Assembly: GCA_038501195.1 (NCBI GenBank) | Contig: JBBPUQ010000005.1 | Coordinates: 1-64,000, forward strand | Length of the DNA stretch: 64,000 bases | Reading direction: 5' to 3' | Source of the DNA: Nemania diffusa | Lineage: Eukaryota > Ascomycota > Sordariomycetes > Xylariales > Xylariaceae | Shown: positions 1 to 13,945 of the stretch, piece after piece | How the letters are laid out: each line of letters begins with the position of its first letter | Numbering within the stretch: position 1 is the first letter of the stretch | The notes under the pieces: model-generated | Told to the model about the DNA's origin: nothing | Seen by the model: the letters and a program-made list of their open reading frames with translations, nothing else | Databases searched by the model: none | Made by a program: the position numbers and the translations under genes

Positions 1-119
1 TAACCCTAACCCTAACCCTAACCCTAACCCTAACCCTAACCCTAACCCTAACCCTAACCCTAACCCTAACCCTAACCCTAACCCTAACCCTAACCCTAAC
101 CCTAACCCTAACCCTAACC
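1..119. repeat. Telomere, (TAACCC)n tract
   Basis: About 20 uninterrupted TAACCC units run from the first base to about 119, where the phase breaks at CCGACCCC. This is the C-rich strand of a TTAGGG-type telomere, as expected at the left end of a chromosome read 5' to 3'. The tract is essentially perfect, in sharp contrast to the hypermutated DNA beside it, consistent with constant renewal by telomerase. TTAGGG repeats occur in most filamentous fungi but also in animals and others, so the repeat alone does not fix the organism. Confidence 0.98.
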
Positions 120-175
120 GACCCCACGCCCTTAAACCATAACTTCAACCACATTTTCCACTTTTATATAATAAC
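120..175. other. C-rich collar next to the telomere
   Basis: A short transition with many C and almost no G on the plus strand (ACCCCACGCCC, AACCA, TTCCACTT) links the telomere to the AT-only block. It includes degenerate telomere-like words (CCTTAAACC). The strand asymmetry continues that of the telomere, so it may be decayed old telomere repeat or a junction sequence. No gene is visible. Confidence 0.6.
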
Positions 176-3100
176 TTTAATTATAATAATATTATATACT
201 TTTAAACTATAACTTAAATTATTTATATTTTATATTTTTAAATTATAATTTAATTTATTTATATTTTATTTTATATTTTTAAATAATATTTTTAAATTTT
301 AATTATATTTTTATTTTAAATTATAATTATAATAAAATTATTATATTAATTATATTTTTAATTATATTATATATTTTTATATTATAATTTAAATTATAAT
401 TTAATATTAATTTATTTTAATTTATTTAAAATAATTTAAAAAACAAATTTTATTTATAAATTTATATAATATAATTTATAATTAAAAAATAACTTTAATT
501 AATATTTAAAATAATAAAATAACTTTTTATTTATATATATATATATTTTTATAAAATTATTATATTAATTTTATTATTTTAAATATTTTAAAATTATAAA
601 TAAATAAATTTTTATATATATTTTTATATATTAAATAATTAATAATATAATAATTAATATTTTTAATAATATTTAATTTAAAAATTTTTAAAATTATATT
701 ATATTATTAAAAAATTTAAATTATAACTTTAATTATATTTTTTATTTTAAAAAAATTATTTTAATTATAATAATATATTATATTTTTAATAATAAATAAT
801 TTAATTTTTTTTTTATATATAAATATAATATATATTATTTATATTAAATTATTTAAAATTATTATTTTATTAATAATAATTATATATATATAATATAATA
901 TAAATTTTAATTAATAAAATTGTTAAAATTTATAAATATATTAAATTTATTTAATATAAAAAAAACTTATATAATTTATTTATTAAAATAATAATATTAT
1001 TTATAATAAATATATATTTAAATTTTATTATTTAATTTATTAATTATTTATTAAAAAAATTATTATATTTTATTATAAATAATATTAATTATTTATATAT
1101 ATATATTTTATATATTAAAAAAAAATTTTAAATATAAAATTAAAATAATATTATATTTAATATATTTTTTTTTATTATATTAATTATATTTAATATATAT
1201 TTTTTTTTTATTATATTAATTATTTTAATATATAAATTTATAAATAATATTATAATTTTATAAAATATTAATAAATTAATTAAAATATTTAAATTATTAA
1301 TTATAATTATAATAATATAATTAAAAATATTTAATTTAAAAAAATAAATATATTATAATATAAATAAATTATTATTAAAATTAATTTTAATTATTTAATT
1401 ATAAATTTATTATTTATTATATATAATTTAATATATAAAATTAAATTAATATTAATTAATAATTATATTATTTTTTATATATAATAATAATAATTAATTA
1501 AAATATAAATTTTATATTATATATTTATATTTTTTATTTAATAAATTTTTATTTTTAATTATAATAATTTTTTAATATTTTTAATAAAAAATTAAATTAT
1601 AATAATTAAAAAATTATTATAATTATTAAAATTAATAATAATATTATATAAAAATATTTATTTAAAATAAATTAAATTTAAATTATTATTAATATATTTT
1701 TATATATTTATATATAAAATATATTTATTTAAATTTTATTTATATATATTAAAAATTTTTTAATAATTAATTATATTTAAATTATAATTTATATTTATAA
1801 AAATTTATATAATTAATTAAAATATTAAAATATTAAAACTTTAAATTATTAATATAATTTATATTTATATTTATAATAATAATATTTTTTATTATTATTT
1901 AATAATTTTTATTTTTTATATAAATTATTATATAATTTTAAATTTAATATTATAATATATTTATTTATATTTATTATTTATATATATTATATAAAATAAA
2001 ATTATATTATTAAAAAAATATAATATTTTAATAAATTATATAATTTTTTAAATAATAAAATTTATTTTAATATTTATTTTAATATTTTATTATAAATTTA
2101 TAATTATATTATTATAATTAATATTAATTTAATTTAAAATTTATTAATAAAATTTATATATAATAATATTATTTTTAAATTTATATAATAAAAAAATTTA
2201 TTAATAAAAAAACAATAAAAAAATATTTATTATATATTAATATTAATAATATAACTTTTTATTTAAAATAATAAATATAATTAATAAAAATTAAAATATT
2301 AAATAATAAATAATATATATTATTTATTTATATATAATATTAAATTAAATAAATTTTAATATAAAATATATTATAAAATAAATATTAAATTAATTATATA
2401 TTTAATATTTTTATATAAATAATATAAAATTTTTTAAAAAAAACTTTATAAAAAATATTTAATAAATTTTAAATATTAATTATTATATATATATATATTA
2501 TATATTATTTAAATTAATAATATTTTTAATATTTTAAAAATTAATTTATAAAATATTTTTTATTAATATTTATATATATTTTTATATTTTTAATAATAAT
2601 TAAATAATTATTAAATAAAATATTTATTTAATTAATATTAAATTAAAATTAAAATTATTATATATTAAAAAATATTTATTAAATTTAATTAAATTATTAA
2701 TAAAATTAAAAAAATATATAAATTTTGTTATTATATATATAATATTTTAAAAAATAAAATAAATTATAATATAAAAAATAAAACAATTTTATAAAAAATA
2801 ATAAAAAATTTAATAATATAATTATTATTAATATATATTAATAAATTAATTAAAAATTTTTATTATTTTTAAATATTATATAAAATATAAAAACTTTTAA
2901 TAAAAATTATATAAATATTTTTAATATATTAATTAAAAATAAAATTATTTATATAATTAATTTATATAATTATTTTTATTATATAAAATATAAATTATTA
3001 AAATATTTAATATTAATATTAATATAATTAATAATTTTATAAAGTTTTATTATATATAAATTATATTTTATTATTATTAATAAAAAATATAAAATAAAAT

Positions 3101-3189
3101 AATAAAAATAATATATTATTTATTTTAATAAATATTTTATAAAAAAATTTAAATTTATAAAATATAATTTTAATAAATATTATTAATAA

Positions 3190-3430
3190 AATTATATATA
3201 TATATATATATATATAAATTTAAAATAATTTATAAAATTTAAAATTTATTTTTAAATTTTAAAATTTTATATAAATTTATATATATATTTTATATAAAAA
3301 AATATAATTAAAAAAATTATATATTAATTATTTATATATATATATATATAAAATTTATAAATTTTTATATTTTTTATTTATTTAATTATTTAATAAATAT
3401 ATATAAATTTTATTAAATTATTAATTTAAT
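3190..3430. repeat. Decayed dispersed repeat, copy 1
   Basis: A (TA)n run followed by a characteristic order of words (AATTTAAAATAATTTATAAA, then AAATTTATTTTTAAATTTTA, then another TA run, ATTTATA, TTTTTATTTATTTAAT and ATAAATTTTATTAAATTATT). The same order recurs at 7,318-7,605 and, more weakly, at 9,340-9,560. The long ordered match is far beyond what an A/T-only alphabet gives by chance, so this is one former element in three copies. Confidence 0.7.
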
Positions 3431-6400
3431 ATTAAATATTTTTTTTTATATAATAATTTTAATTTTAATATTAATTAATTTTTTATTATTTTTTTTATTA
3501 TTTAATTAATATATATATATTTTTATTTATATAATTAATATTTTTAATATTTAATTAAATATTTTTTTTTTATAAATATTTATATAAAAATTTAAATTTT
3601 ATATATATAATTAATAATATAATTAATAATTTTATTATAAAAATAATTTTTAAAAAATTTTATTAAATATATTAATATAATTAAATTTATTAATTATATT
3701 ATATAATTTATTTATTAATAAATTATATATAATTTATTTATAAAAATATTTTTTATATAATTTTTATTAATTAATATAATTATAAATTTAATTTAAAAAT
3801 AAAAATTTTTATATAATTAAATTTTAAAAATATATAATATAGTTTTTATTATATATTATTAATTTATTATTATATTTATATATTTAATTTTTTAATATTA
3901 TTTTTTAATAACTTTTAAATTTATATAATAATTAATAAATTATATAATATTTTTTTAATTTATTAAATAATATATTATTAAAAATAATTTTTTATATTAA
4001 AATTAATAATATATAATTATTTAATTTATTTATTTATTTAAATTTTATTTTTATTAAATTTAATAAAATATTTAAATATTAATTTTATTTTTAATTTTAT
4101 ATAAAATAATAATTTAGTTTTTTTTTTATATAAAAACTTTTTAAATATAATATTAAAAATATTATTTATTTAAAATTTTATAATTATAAATTTATAAAAA
4201 AAAAATTTAATATATAATAAATATAAATTATATATAAATATATTTATATTTAATTTTTAATAATAATATTTATAATAAATTTTATATTAATATAATTTTA
4301 ATTTAATTAATTTATATAATAATTATATAATTTAAAATATAATATTTATTAAATATTTATTTTTTAATTTAATTTATTATATAATTATATATATATTATA
4401 ATTTTAAATTAATAATAATTTTAAAATTATAATAAATTATTAATTTATATATTAAATTATTAATATTTATATAAAAATTTAAATTTTATTATTATTTTTA
4501 TAATTTTATATAATTAATTTAAACTTTTTATATAATTTATTTATTTTATTTTTAATTTTTTATATAAATTTAATTTAAAATATTTTTATTTAATTATATT
4601 AAATTAAATTATATTATATATATTAAAATATATTTTAAATTATTAATATATTTATTTTAATTATATTTAATTATTTAAAAATTATATTAAATATAATAAT
4701 TATATTATTTTATTTTAATTTTATAATTAAAATATAATTATTAATTTTTTTTAATATAAAATATTAATTATTAATAAATATAAATAATTTTTTAATTTAT
4801 TTTAATATTTAAATTATAATTATTTAATAATTTAAAAAAAATTATATAAAAAATTATTTTTTTATATTATAAATAAAATATAATTTTTTATTAATAATAT
4901 AATTTAATTTATATATAATAAAGTTTAATTAATTTATTTATTATATTAATTATAATATTATAATTTTTAATTATAAAAACTTTATATAATTTTATTTAAT
5001 TTTTAAATTTTTTTTATATTATAATTTTATTTTAAAAAAATAAAAAAAATATTTTAAATAATAATATTAATTTTTTTTTTTAATTTATATAATTTAATTA
5101 ATATTAATATTTATATAAATATTTTTTAATATTTTTATAGTTTTTTATATAATTTTTAATAAAAAAAATAAATTTTTATTAATTTTAAAATAAATTTTAA
5201 AAATTAATAAAATAAATATAAAATTATTTAATTTAAATATATTATTTATAATATTATTTTTTTATTTATATAATATTTAATTTTTATAATAATATATTTT
5301 ATTTTAATAAATATTTTTTTATATAAAGTTTTAATTAATTATATATTATTATAAAAATTTTTAAATAAAAAATTTATATTAAAATTATATATAATATAAT
5401 TAAATAATATTTAATATATTAAAATTTAATATTAATATAATATATTTTAAATATTATATATATTTAAAAATTTTATAAATTTAATTATTTAAAATAAAAT
5501 ATTTATATTAATTATTTATTAATTTATATAATATTAATAATAATTTTATAATTAAAATTATATTTATTTTTTTAATAAAATTTTTATTTTTTTAAAATTT
5601 AATTATATAATTAATAATAATAATAAAACTTTTTAATTTTTTAAAATATTAAAATATTAATATTATTATATTTAATTTTTATATAATTAATAAATTTAAA
5701 ATATAAAATTTAATTAATTTAATTAATATTAAAATTATTATTATATTTATAATTTTAAAATTTTTAATATTATTAAATTAAATTATTATATAATTTAAAA
5801 TTTAATTTATTTATATAAAAAAAATTTTTTATATAAAAGTTTTAATTTAAACTTTTTTAATAATTAAAATTTTAATTATATTAATATTTTATTAAATATT
5901 TTAATATTTTATATTATATTAATAATTTAAATAAAAATTATTTAATATTAATATTTAATTTTAAATATATATATATTTTTTTTTATTATATAATAAAAAT
6001 ATATTAAATTTATTAAAAAATAAATTATTTTATTTTTAATTTTAAAATTTAAATTATTATTAAATTTATTATTAAATAAAAAGTTTTTATTATTTTTATA
6101 ATTTAATATAAATATATTATATTTTTTTATTTTAATATATTATATATAATAAAATATTTTATTTTTAATTTTTTTTATTAATTATAATTAATAATTTAAT
6201 AATTAAATTTTTTATAAATAAAATATTTTTTATTATTTTTATTATTTTTATTATTTTTATTATATAATTATAATAATTTTTAATAAAATTTTTTTAATAA
6301 TTAAAATTATATAATTATTTTAAATATTTAATATATAATAATAATTTATTTTTTAATTAAAAAAAATTTATAATATTATTTATAAATTAAAAAATAAAAC

Positions 6401-7317
6401 TTTATATATAAATTTTTAATTAATTAAAATAAATTTAAATTTAAAAATATTAAAATATATTTATATAATTATTATATAAAATAATATTTTTTTATATTAA
6501 TAAAATTTTAAAATATATTATATATTAAAATTATTAATTTTAATATAATTAATTATAATATTTAAAAAATATATTATTATTTAAATTTTTATTATTATTT
6601 TTATTAAATTTTTTAAAAATATATATAAATTAATTATTTAATATTTTTTTATATATTTTTATATTTTTTTTATATTTAATTATTATAATAAATATTTATT
6701 TAAATATATAATTAATATTTATAAATATAAATTTTAATTAATTATTAAAAATTATTATAAATATTTATATAAATTATTTATTTTTAATTTTTAATTATAT
6801 ATATTTTTTTAAATATTATATAAAATATATTAATAATTATATTAAAATAATTATATTATTTAAATTAAATATAATATTTTAATATTTTAAATTAAGTTTA
6901 TTTTTTTTAATTTTATTTTTATATAAAAATAAATATAATTTTTTATTTAAAAAATTAAAATAATTAATTTTAATTATTATAATTATAATTATTATAATTA
7001 ATTTATTTATAAATTTTTATAAAATTATAAAAAAAAATAAATATAAAAATAAATAAAATAATTTAAAATTTTATTAATTTTTATATAAAAATAATAAAAT
7101 TATTATATAAAAAATTATTTTAATTTTATAATATTTAAATTTTATTTATTTAATAATTAATTTAATTTTATTTTTTTTAATTAATATAAATATTAATTTA
7201 TTTTTTATATAAAAAATAAAATATTAAATATAAAAATTATTTTATAATTAAATTTTATTTTTTTATTTTATTAATTTATAATTATTTTTTATAATTATTA
7301 ATTAATATTAATAAAAT

Positions 7318-7605
7318 TTTATATATATATATATATATAAAAATTTAAAATAATTTATAAAATTTAAAATTTATTTTTAAATTTTAAAATTTTATATTAA
7401 TTTATATATATATATTATAAAAAAAAATATAATTAATAAAATTATATATAAATTATTTATATATATATATTTATAAATTTTATAAATTTTATAAATTTTA
7501 ATTAATTTTTATATTTTTTATTTATTTAATAAAAATTTTAATTTAAATTTTAATTATATATATTTAATATATATATATAAATTTTATTAAATTATTAATT
7601 TAATA
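7318..7605. repeat. Decayed dispersed repeat, copy 2
   Basis: Best match to the copy at 3,190-3,430, with the same flanking TA tracts and the same internal words in the same order. It differs by small insertions, such as a reiterated TTTATAAATTTTATAAA stretch near 7,472-7,500. No coding content remains. Confidence 0.7.
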
Positions 7606-9339
7606 AATATTATAATATTTAAATTTTTAAATTAAAATTTAAATATAAAATTATATATAAAAATATTTAATTATATAAAAAATTTTAATTAATAATATAA
7701 AATTATAATAATTTATAAATAAATTAATATTTAATTTTAATTTTTAATTTTATTTTATTTTAAAATTATAATATATTATATAAATTATAAATTTATATAT
7801 ATTTATTTATTAAATTTAAAAATAAATATTTTTAAAAAATTAAAATAATTATTATTATATATAATATTAATTTATTAATTATTAAAAAATAATATTTTTA
7901 AATTTATAATTTTAAAATTTATAATTAAAAAAAATTTTAATTTTATATTATAAAATTTAAAATTAATATATTATTTTAATTTAAAAAAATTAAATAATAT
8001 AATTATTTAAAAATAATTTTAATATAAAAATTTTATATAATAATATATTAAAATATAATATTTATTAATTAAAAATTTTATATAATTTATTTATTATTAT
8101 TTAAATTATTAATATTTAAAAAATTAATATAATTATATTAAATTAAAAATTATAATAAAAATTAATATTTATATTTTATAATTTATATATAATTTATTTT
8201 TTTATTTTTATAATAAAATTATTTATAAATAATAAAAATATAATATTATTTATTAAAATTTAATTAAATATAAATAAATAATTAAAAATATATTAATTTA
8301 TAAATTATATATAATAATTATTTAATTTAATAATATAATTATTTTTTATATAATTATTTAAAAAATTTTAAAAATATTAATTATATTATAAATTTTAATA
8401 ATATTATATTTTAAATAAAAATTATTATATAATTATATAATTAAATTTAATATATTATTAAAAAATAAATTTATAATTAATATTATATTATTATATAAAT
8501 TATTTAAAAAATATAAAAAATTTATTAAATTAATAAACAATAAATTTAATTATATATTAAAAATATTAACTTTTATTAATTAATTATATATATATAAAAT
8601 TTTAATTAAAATATAAAATTTTAAATATTAAAATTTATTTTATATATTTTATATTTTATTTAATAAATAATTAATTATATTTTATTATATATAATATTAA
8701 TAAATATTTAATTAATTTATAAAATAAATATATATATATATATTATATATATAAATTATTTTTTTAAATATTAAAATAATAATAATATTATATAATTATA
8801 ATATTATATTTTATTTAAATTATATTATATATAATTTATAATATAAATTAAAATTAATATTAATAATTAATTTTAAATTAAATATAATAAAAAAAATTTT
8901 AATTTATTTTTTATATAAAATATATAATTTTTATATTTTATTTATATATAAATTTAATTTTATTATATAAAATTATAAATATATTATATTAAATTATTTT
9001 AATAATTATAATTATTATTATTTTTATTATAAATATAAATATAATTATAAATAATAAAAAAATTATAAAATATATAAAAAAATTTATAATTTAATTAAAT
9101 TTTATATAAATTTAATTAAAAAAATATTAAAAAATTTTTTATATTTATTATATTTAAATTTAATTTTATTTAATAATTTATTTAATATATTTTTAATTAT
9201 TTAATAAAAATTATTATTTATATTTATATAAAAAAAAAATATATATATTATAAAAATTATTTTTAAAATAAATTAATTTTTAATTTTTAATTTTATAAAT
9301 TTATAATTATAATTTAAAATATTTAAATTTTATTTTTAA

Positions 9340-9560
9340 ATTTTAAAATTTTATATTAATATATATATATATATTAAAATATAAAATATTATTAAATAAA
9401 ATATTTATAAATTATTTATATATATATTTATATAAAATTTATTAATTTTAAAAATTTTAATAAATTTTTTTATTTTATATTTATTTAATTAATTTATTAA
9501 AATTTTAATTAAATATATTTATATATATATATATATATATATAAATTATATTAAATTATA
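9340..9560. repeat. Decayed dispersed repeat, copy 3 (divergent)
   Basis: Shares the core TTTTTAAATTTTAAAATTTT, the following TA run, the ATTTATAAATTATTTATATA segment and the late TA tract with the copies at 3.2 and 7.3 kb. The left part is more diverged. It is the weakest of the three members. Confidence 0.5.
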
Positions 9561-11843
9561 AATTTTAAATTATATAAATAAAATAAATAAATTAATAATT
9601 TTTATTAATAAAATTATAATATATTATATAATAAATAAATATTAATATTTTTATTAATTTATTTTATTAATTTATATTTTATTTATTTATTTAAATATTA
9701 TTATTATAATAATTTTATTTTAATAATTTAATTTTATTATTAATATTTTAAATTTTAATTATATTATATAATTTAATTAATTAATAAAACTAATAATATT
9801 ATAAAATTAAAAATATATATATAAAATTAATAAAATTTAAATATATTAAATAATATAAATAAATTTAAATATATTTATAAATTAATTTATAAATTTAATA
9901 AAATTTAATAAATAATTATAATAATTAATTAATTAAATTTAAATAAATTAAATATTTTTATTTTATAATTAATAATAAAAAAAACTTTTATTTAAATTAT
10001 TATTAATTTAAAATTATATAAAATTAAAAATTTAAAAATTTATTATTTTTTTATATTTATATATATAAATTTATAATTAATTTAATATAATTTATATTAT
10101 TATAAATATATAAATAAAAAATTAATAAATTTTATAAAATTATAAATAATATTATATATAATATATTTTTATTTAAAATAATAAAATTAATTAAATTAAT
10201 ATAATAAATATAATTAATTAAATTTTATAATTTTATATAATATATAATTAAAATAATATATTAAAAATAATATTTATAAAATATTTAATTATTTATATAT
10301 ATATATAATTATATTTTTAATATAATTTAATTAATTTAATTAATTTATTTTAATAATAAATATTATTTAATAAAATAATATAAAATATATAAAAAAATTA
10401 ATATATTAAATAAATTTTTTTAAAATTTAAATAAAATTTTAAATTATATATATTTAAAAATTAAAATATATTTATTATAAAAAAATTAAAAAAATTAAAA
10501 AAATAAAAATAAAATATATAATTATAATTATATATTTAATATATATAATAATAAATAATATTTAATTAAAATAAAAAATTTAATAATATTATAATAAATA
10601 TAAATTTTTAATATTATAATAATATTATATTTATAATTTAAATTTTATATTAAATTATATTTAAATATTTTTTATAATATAATAAAATTTTTATAATTTT
10701 ATAATTTTAAAAATTTTAAATATTTTATATTTTTTATAATATAATATTTATTTTATTTATTATATAATTTATTTAATTTATTATATTTAAAATTTTATTT
10801 ATTATAATTTTATAATTATAAATTATAAATATTAATTAAATTAATTTTATATTTTTAATTTATAAATAATTAATAATTTTAAAAATATTTATTTAATTAT
10901 TAAATTTAAATTTTTATATATTTTAAATTATAAATTATAAATATTAAATATATATAAAAATAAAAATTATTTAAAATTATATTTTTTAAATATATTTAAT
11001 AATTAATATTTAATTTTTTTATATATAATTTTAATTTTAAATTATAAAATAATATAATAATTTTAATTATAAATTAAATTTAAATATAATATATAATTTA
11101 ATATTTATAATAATTATAATTATATAATAAATTATAATATAAAATATTAATTATATAAATAAAATATTTTTTTAATTATTTAATATAAATTTAAATATTA
11201 TAAATATAAAAAATTTAAAATTATTATAATAATTAAAAATATTTTTTTAATAAAATATTAATAAATAAAATTATATTATTATTATATTTATAATAATAAT
11301 TTTTTATATAAATATTTTTAAATTATAAAAATTTATTTTATTTTTATAAAAATAATATAAATTAATATATAATTAATAAAAAAAATAATATTAATATTAA
11401 ATATTTATAAAATTAAATAAAAATAATAATAAATTATATTAAATTTAAAATTAATAATATTAATTAAAATATTAATTAAATTAATTTAATATTATATTAT
11501 TATTATAATATTTATATATATAAATTAAAAATATTTTATATTAATAATTTAAATAATATAATAAATAAATAAAAAATTATAAATTAATTATTAAATATTT
11601 ATATATAATATATAAAATTTTAATAATAAATTTTAATTATATTATTAAATAAATAATATTTTAATATATAAAAATTAATTTAATTTAAAAAATATATATT
11701 AATATTATAATAAATTTATATAAATAAATTATTATTATAAATAAAATAAATTAATTTTAAAAATTAATAATAATATTTTAAATAAAATTATATATATATA
11801 TTTTAAATATTTTATATATTTTATATTTTTTATTATATATATT

Positions 11844-11930
11844 TTTTATATTTTATATATTTTATATATTTTATATATTTTATATATTTTATATATTTTA
11901 TATATTTTATATTTTATATATATATTATAA
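11844..11930. repeat. 9-bp tandem repeat (TTTTATATA)n
   Basis: Six perfect units of TTTTATATA occupy 11,851-11,904, with imperfect units on both sides. This minisatellite inside the AT-only block probably expanded by slippage after the DNA had already lost its C and G. Confidence 0.85.
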
Positions 11931-12093
11931 ATTTTATATATTTATTTATATTATATATATTATATATATTATTTAAAATTTATTTTTTTAATTTTTTTAA
12001 TATAAATATTATTATTATAAATTTTATTTTAATTTTAAATTAAATAATATTTATAATATAAATATTAAATTAAATTTATTATATTAAATAATA

Positions 12094-12495
12094 AATATAA
12101 AATAAATTATAAATATAAAAAAAAAAAATATTTAATTTTTTAATATTTTATTAAAATATTATAAAATATATTAATTTATATTTTTTATTATTATAAATTT
12201 AAATAAAAAAAATTTATTTAAATATAAATATAAAATAACATAAATTATAATATATAATAAATATAAAAAAAATAATTATTAAATATTTTATTATTTTATT
12301 ATAATATTAAAAAATATATTAATTTTAAAAAATCTTTTATTTATTATAATAAATATTAAATATAAAATAAATTATAAATATAAAAAAAATTATTATTAAA
12401 TTTTTTAATATTTTATTAAAATATTAAAAAAAATATTAATTTTTAAAAAAATTTATTTTATTTTTTTTATTATTATAAATTTAAATAAAAAAACT
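12094..12495. repeat. ~131-bp tandem repeat, three decayed units
   Basis: Three successive units begin near 12,094, 12,225 and 12,356. Each contains TATAAAATAA, an A-run, TTAATATTTTATTAAAATAT, TTAATTTT and TTATTATTATAAATTTAAAT or a variant. The units are diverged, with some indels. The array sits at the telomere-distal edge of the AT-only block, about 200 bp before composition changes. Confidence 0.65.
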
Positions 12496-12711
12496 TATTA
12501 AAATATAATATTAATATTTTATTATTTTAAAATTAAAATATATAAAATATATATATATATTTTTAAAATAAATATAATAAAAAAAACTAAATAATTTATT
12601 TTATTATTTTAATTATATTTTATTTATTTATTAATTTATATATTTTTTATAAAATAAACTTTAATTTTATTTTTATATTTTTTTTTATAATTATTATTAT
12701 AAATATTATAT

Positions 12712-13765
12712 AACATTATTAATTTTATACTTTTAATCACTATTTCATTATTAACACTATTACAAAAACAACATTACTAGTTTTACATTTTACATACTAT
12801 TTTATTGTTAGTACAATTACAAAAACAATGCTTTTATTAAATGCTAAACATAGCTAGAGAAAACAAAACAAAGCGCAGGCGCAAAAGCAAAAAGCACTGC
12901 TATAAAAAGCTTTTCAGCTAAATAGCTAGTTTTACTTTCTTTTTACTTTGCTGTTAACACAGCTTTTTAAACAACACTTTATTTAAAATAACTTACAACT
13001 TGACTTAATTAGCTTACTTTTTAACTTAACTGCTTTATTTTCTATTTTGATCAAATTTTTAATACAGTTACAGCATTAATATACAACTAAATCCTAGAGC
13101 TATAAGTTTTTATTACTTTTAAACGCAACTTATAACAATTTAACTACTTAACTTATTAACTTTTAGATCGATATTTTGCTTTATTGCTGCGCTATTTTTT
13201 TTTTTAATAGCGCTAGCATAATTAAAACACTAAAAAATAACTAGCGTTTACTTTTTTAATTATATTATATACTAAACGCTGCTTTCAATAGCTTAAATTA
13301 TATTGTTTTTTAATATAGTTTAAAAGTTTTAGACTTTTTTTATAATAATAACTAAAGCAGGACAAACTTTGTTACTTTTTTAATAAATAGTAACAGAGCT
13401 GCAGTTAAAAATTTAAATAGCGCTATACTTAATAAACTAAACTTATTTAACTTTAAACCTGACTATTTAACAACTAGTAAAACAACCTTTGAACTTTAAG
13501 CTATTATTGTCAATAATTACTTTATTAAAAATACCGATGTTTTAAAAAACCTGTTATTTACTGCTTAGTTAATAAAAGAAGCTTTTAATTTAGCTTTTTT
13601 GTATAACTAGCTAAAATAGCAATTTTTTACTTTTTTAAAGCAAAAACACAACTTTGTTCAATATTAATTGATAGTAATGTACTAAAAAGTGTATAACTGT
13701 AGTATGTTTTCTAGCTAATTTTACTTTTTGTTTTTTTTATCTGTTAACTAAGCCGCTTGCTGTTT
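12712..13765. other. Hypermutated DNA, no gene recognised
   Basis: G and C reappear abruptly from about 12,712. Surviving C and G cluster in AGCT, AACT, GCTT and GCAA words. A slightly richer patch at 12,850-12,900 includes GCGCAGGCGC. All frames carry many stops. No tRNA, satellite or element ends were found. Confidence 0.6.
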
Positions 13766-13945
13766 TTAAAAAGCTTTTAAAAAACGGAATATTTAATTTA
13801 AAAGCTTTTAAAAAACAAACTATTTGATTTAAAGCTTTTAAAAAACAGAATATTTGATTTAAAAACTTTTAAAAAATAAACTATGTAATCTAAAAGCTTT
13901 TAAAAAATGAAATATTTAATCTTTGCAAATATTTTATTTTTTAAG
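13766..13945. repeat. Palindrome-family element with reiterated left arm
   Basis: Five direct copies (about 36 bp apart) of a unit around AAAGCTTTTAAAAAACGGAA precede one inverted arm at 13,926-13,944 (AAATATTTTATTTTTTAAGC). The first copy keeps the least mutated half-site, ACGGAATATTT; later copies read CAGAATATTT, TAAACTAT and ATGAAATATTT. It belongs to the dispersed palindromic family seen up to about 30 kb. It may be a MITE-like element whose left terminal inverted repeat was amplified in tandem. Confidence 0.75.

Larger units (their letters stand above)
176..12711. other. Extreme AT-only block, no genes
   Basis: About 12.5 kb composed almost entirely of A and T. By eye about forty G or C remain, nearly all in AAC or GTT context (for example the AACTTT words near 491, 725, 2890, 4135, 5850 and 9983); the one clear TpC is near 12,333. 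Stop codons saturate all frames and no frame of 60 codons survives. It is not simple sequence: recognisable repeat copies persist (listed separately). The likely origin is duplicated subtelomeric DNA driven to the endpoint of C-to-T hypermutation. An assembly artefact is less likely because of the continuous join to the telomere and the non-random content. Confidence 0.85.

Noticed and set aside
176..12711. AT-only block as inserted mitochondrial DNA
   Set aside because: No mitochondrial gene, tRNA or GC cluster is present, and the residual bases follow the same neighbour rule as the rest of the nuclear window.
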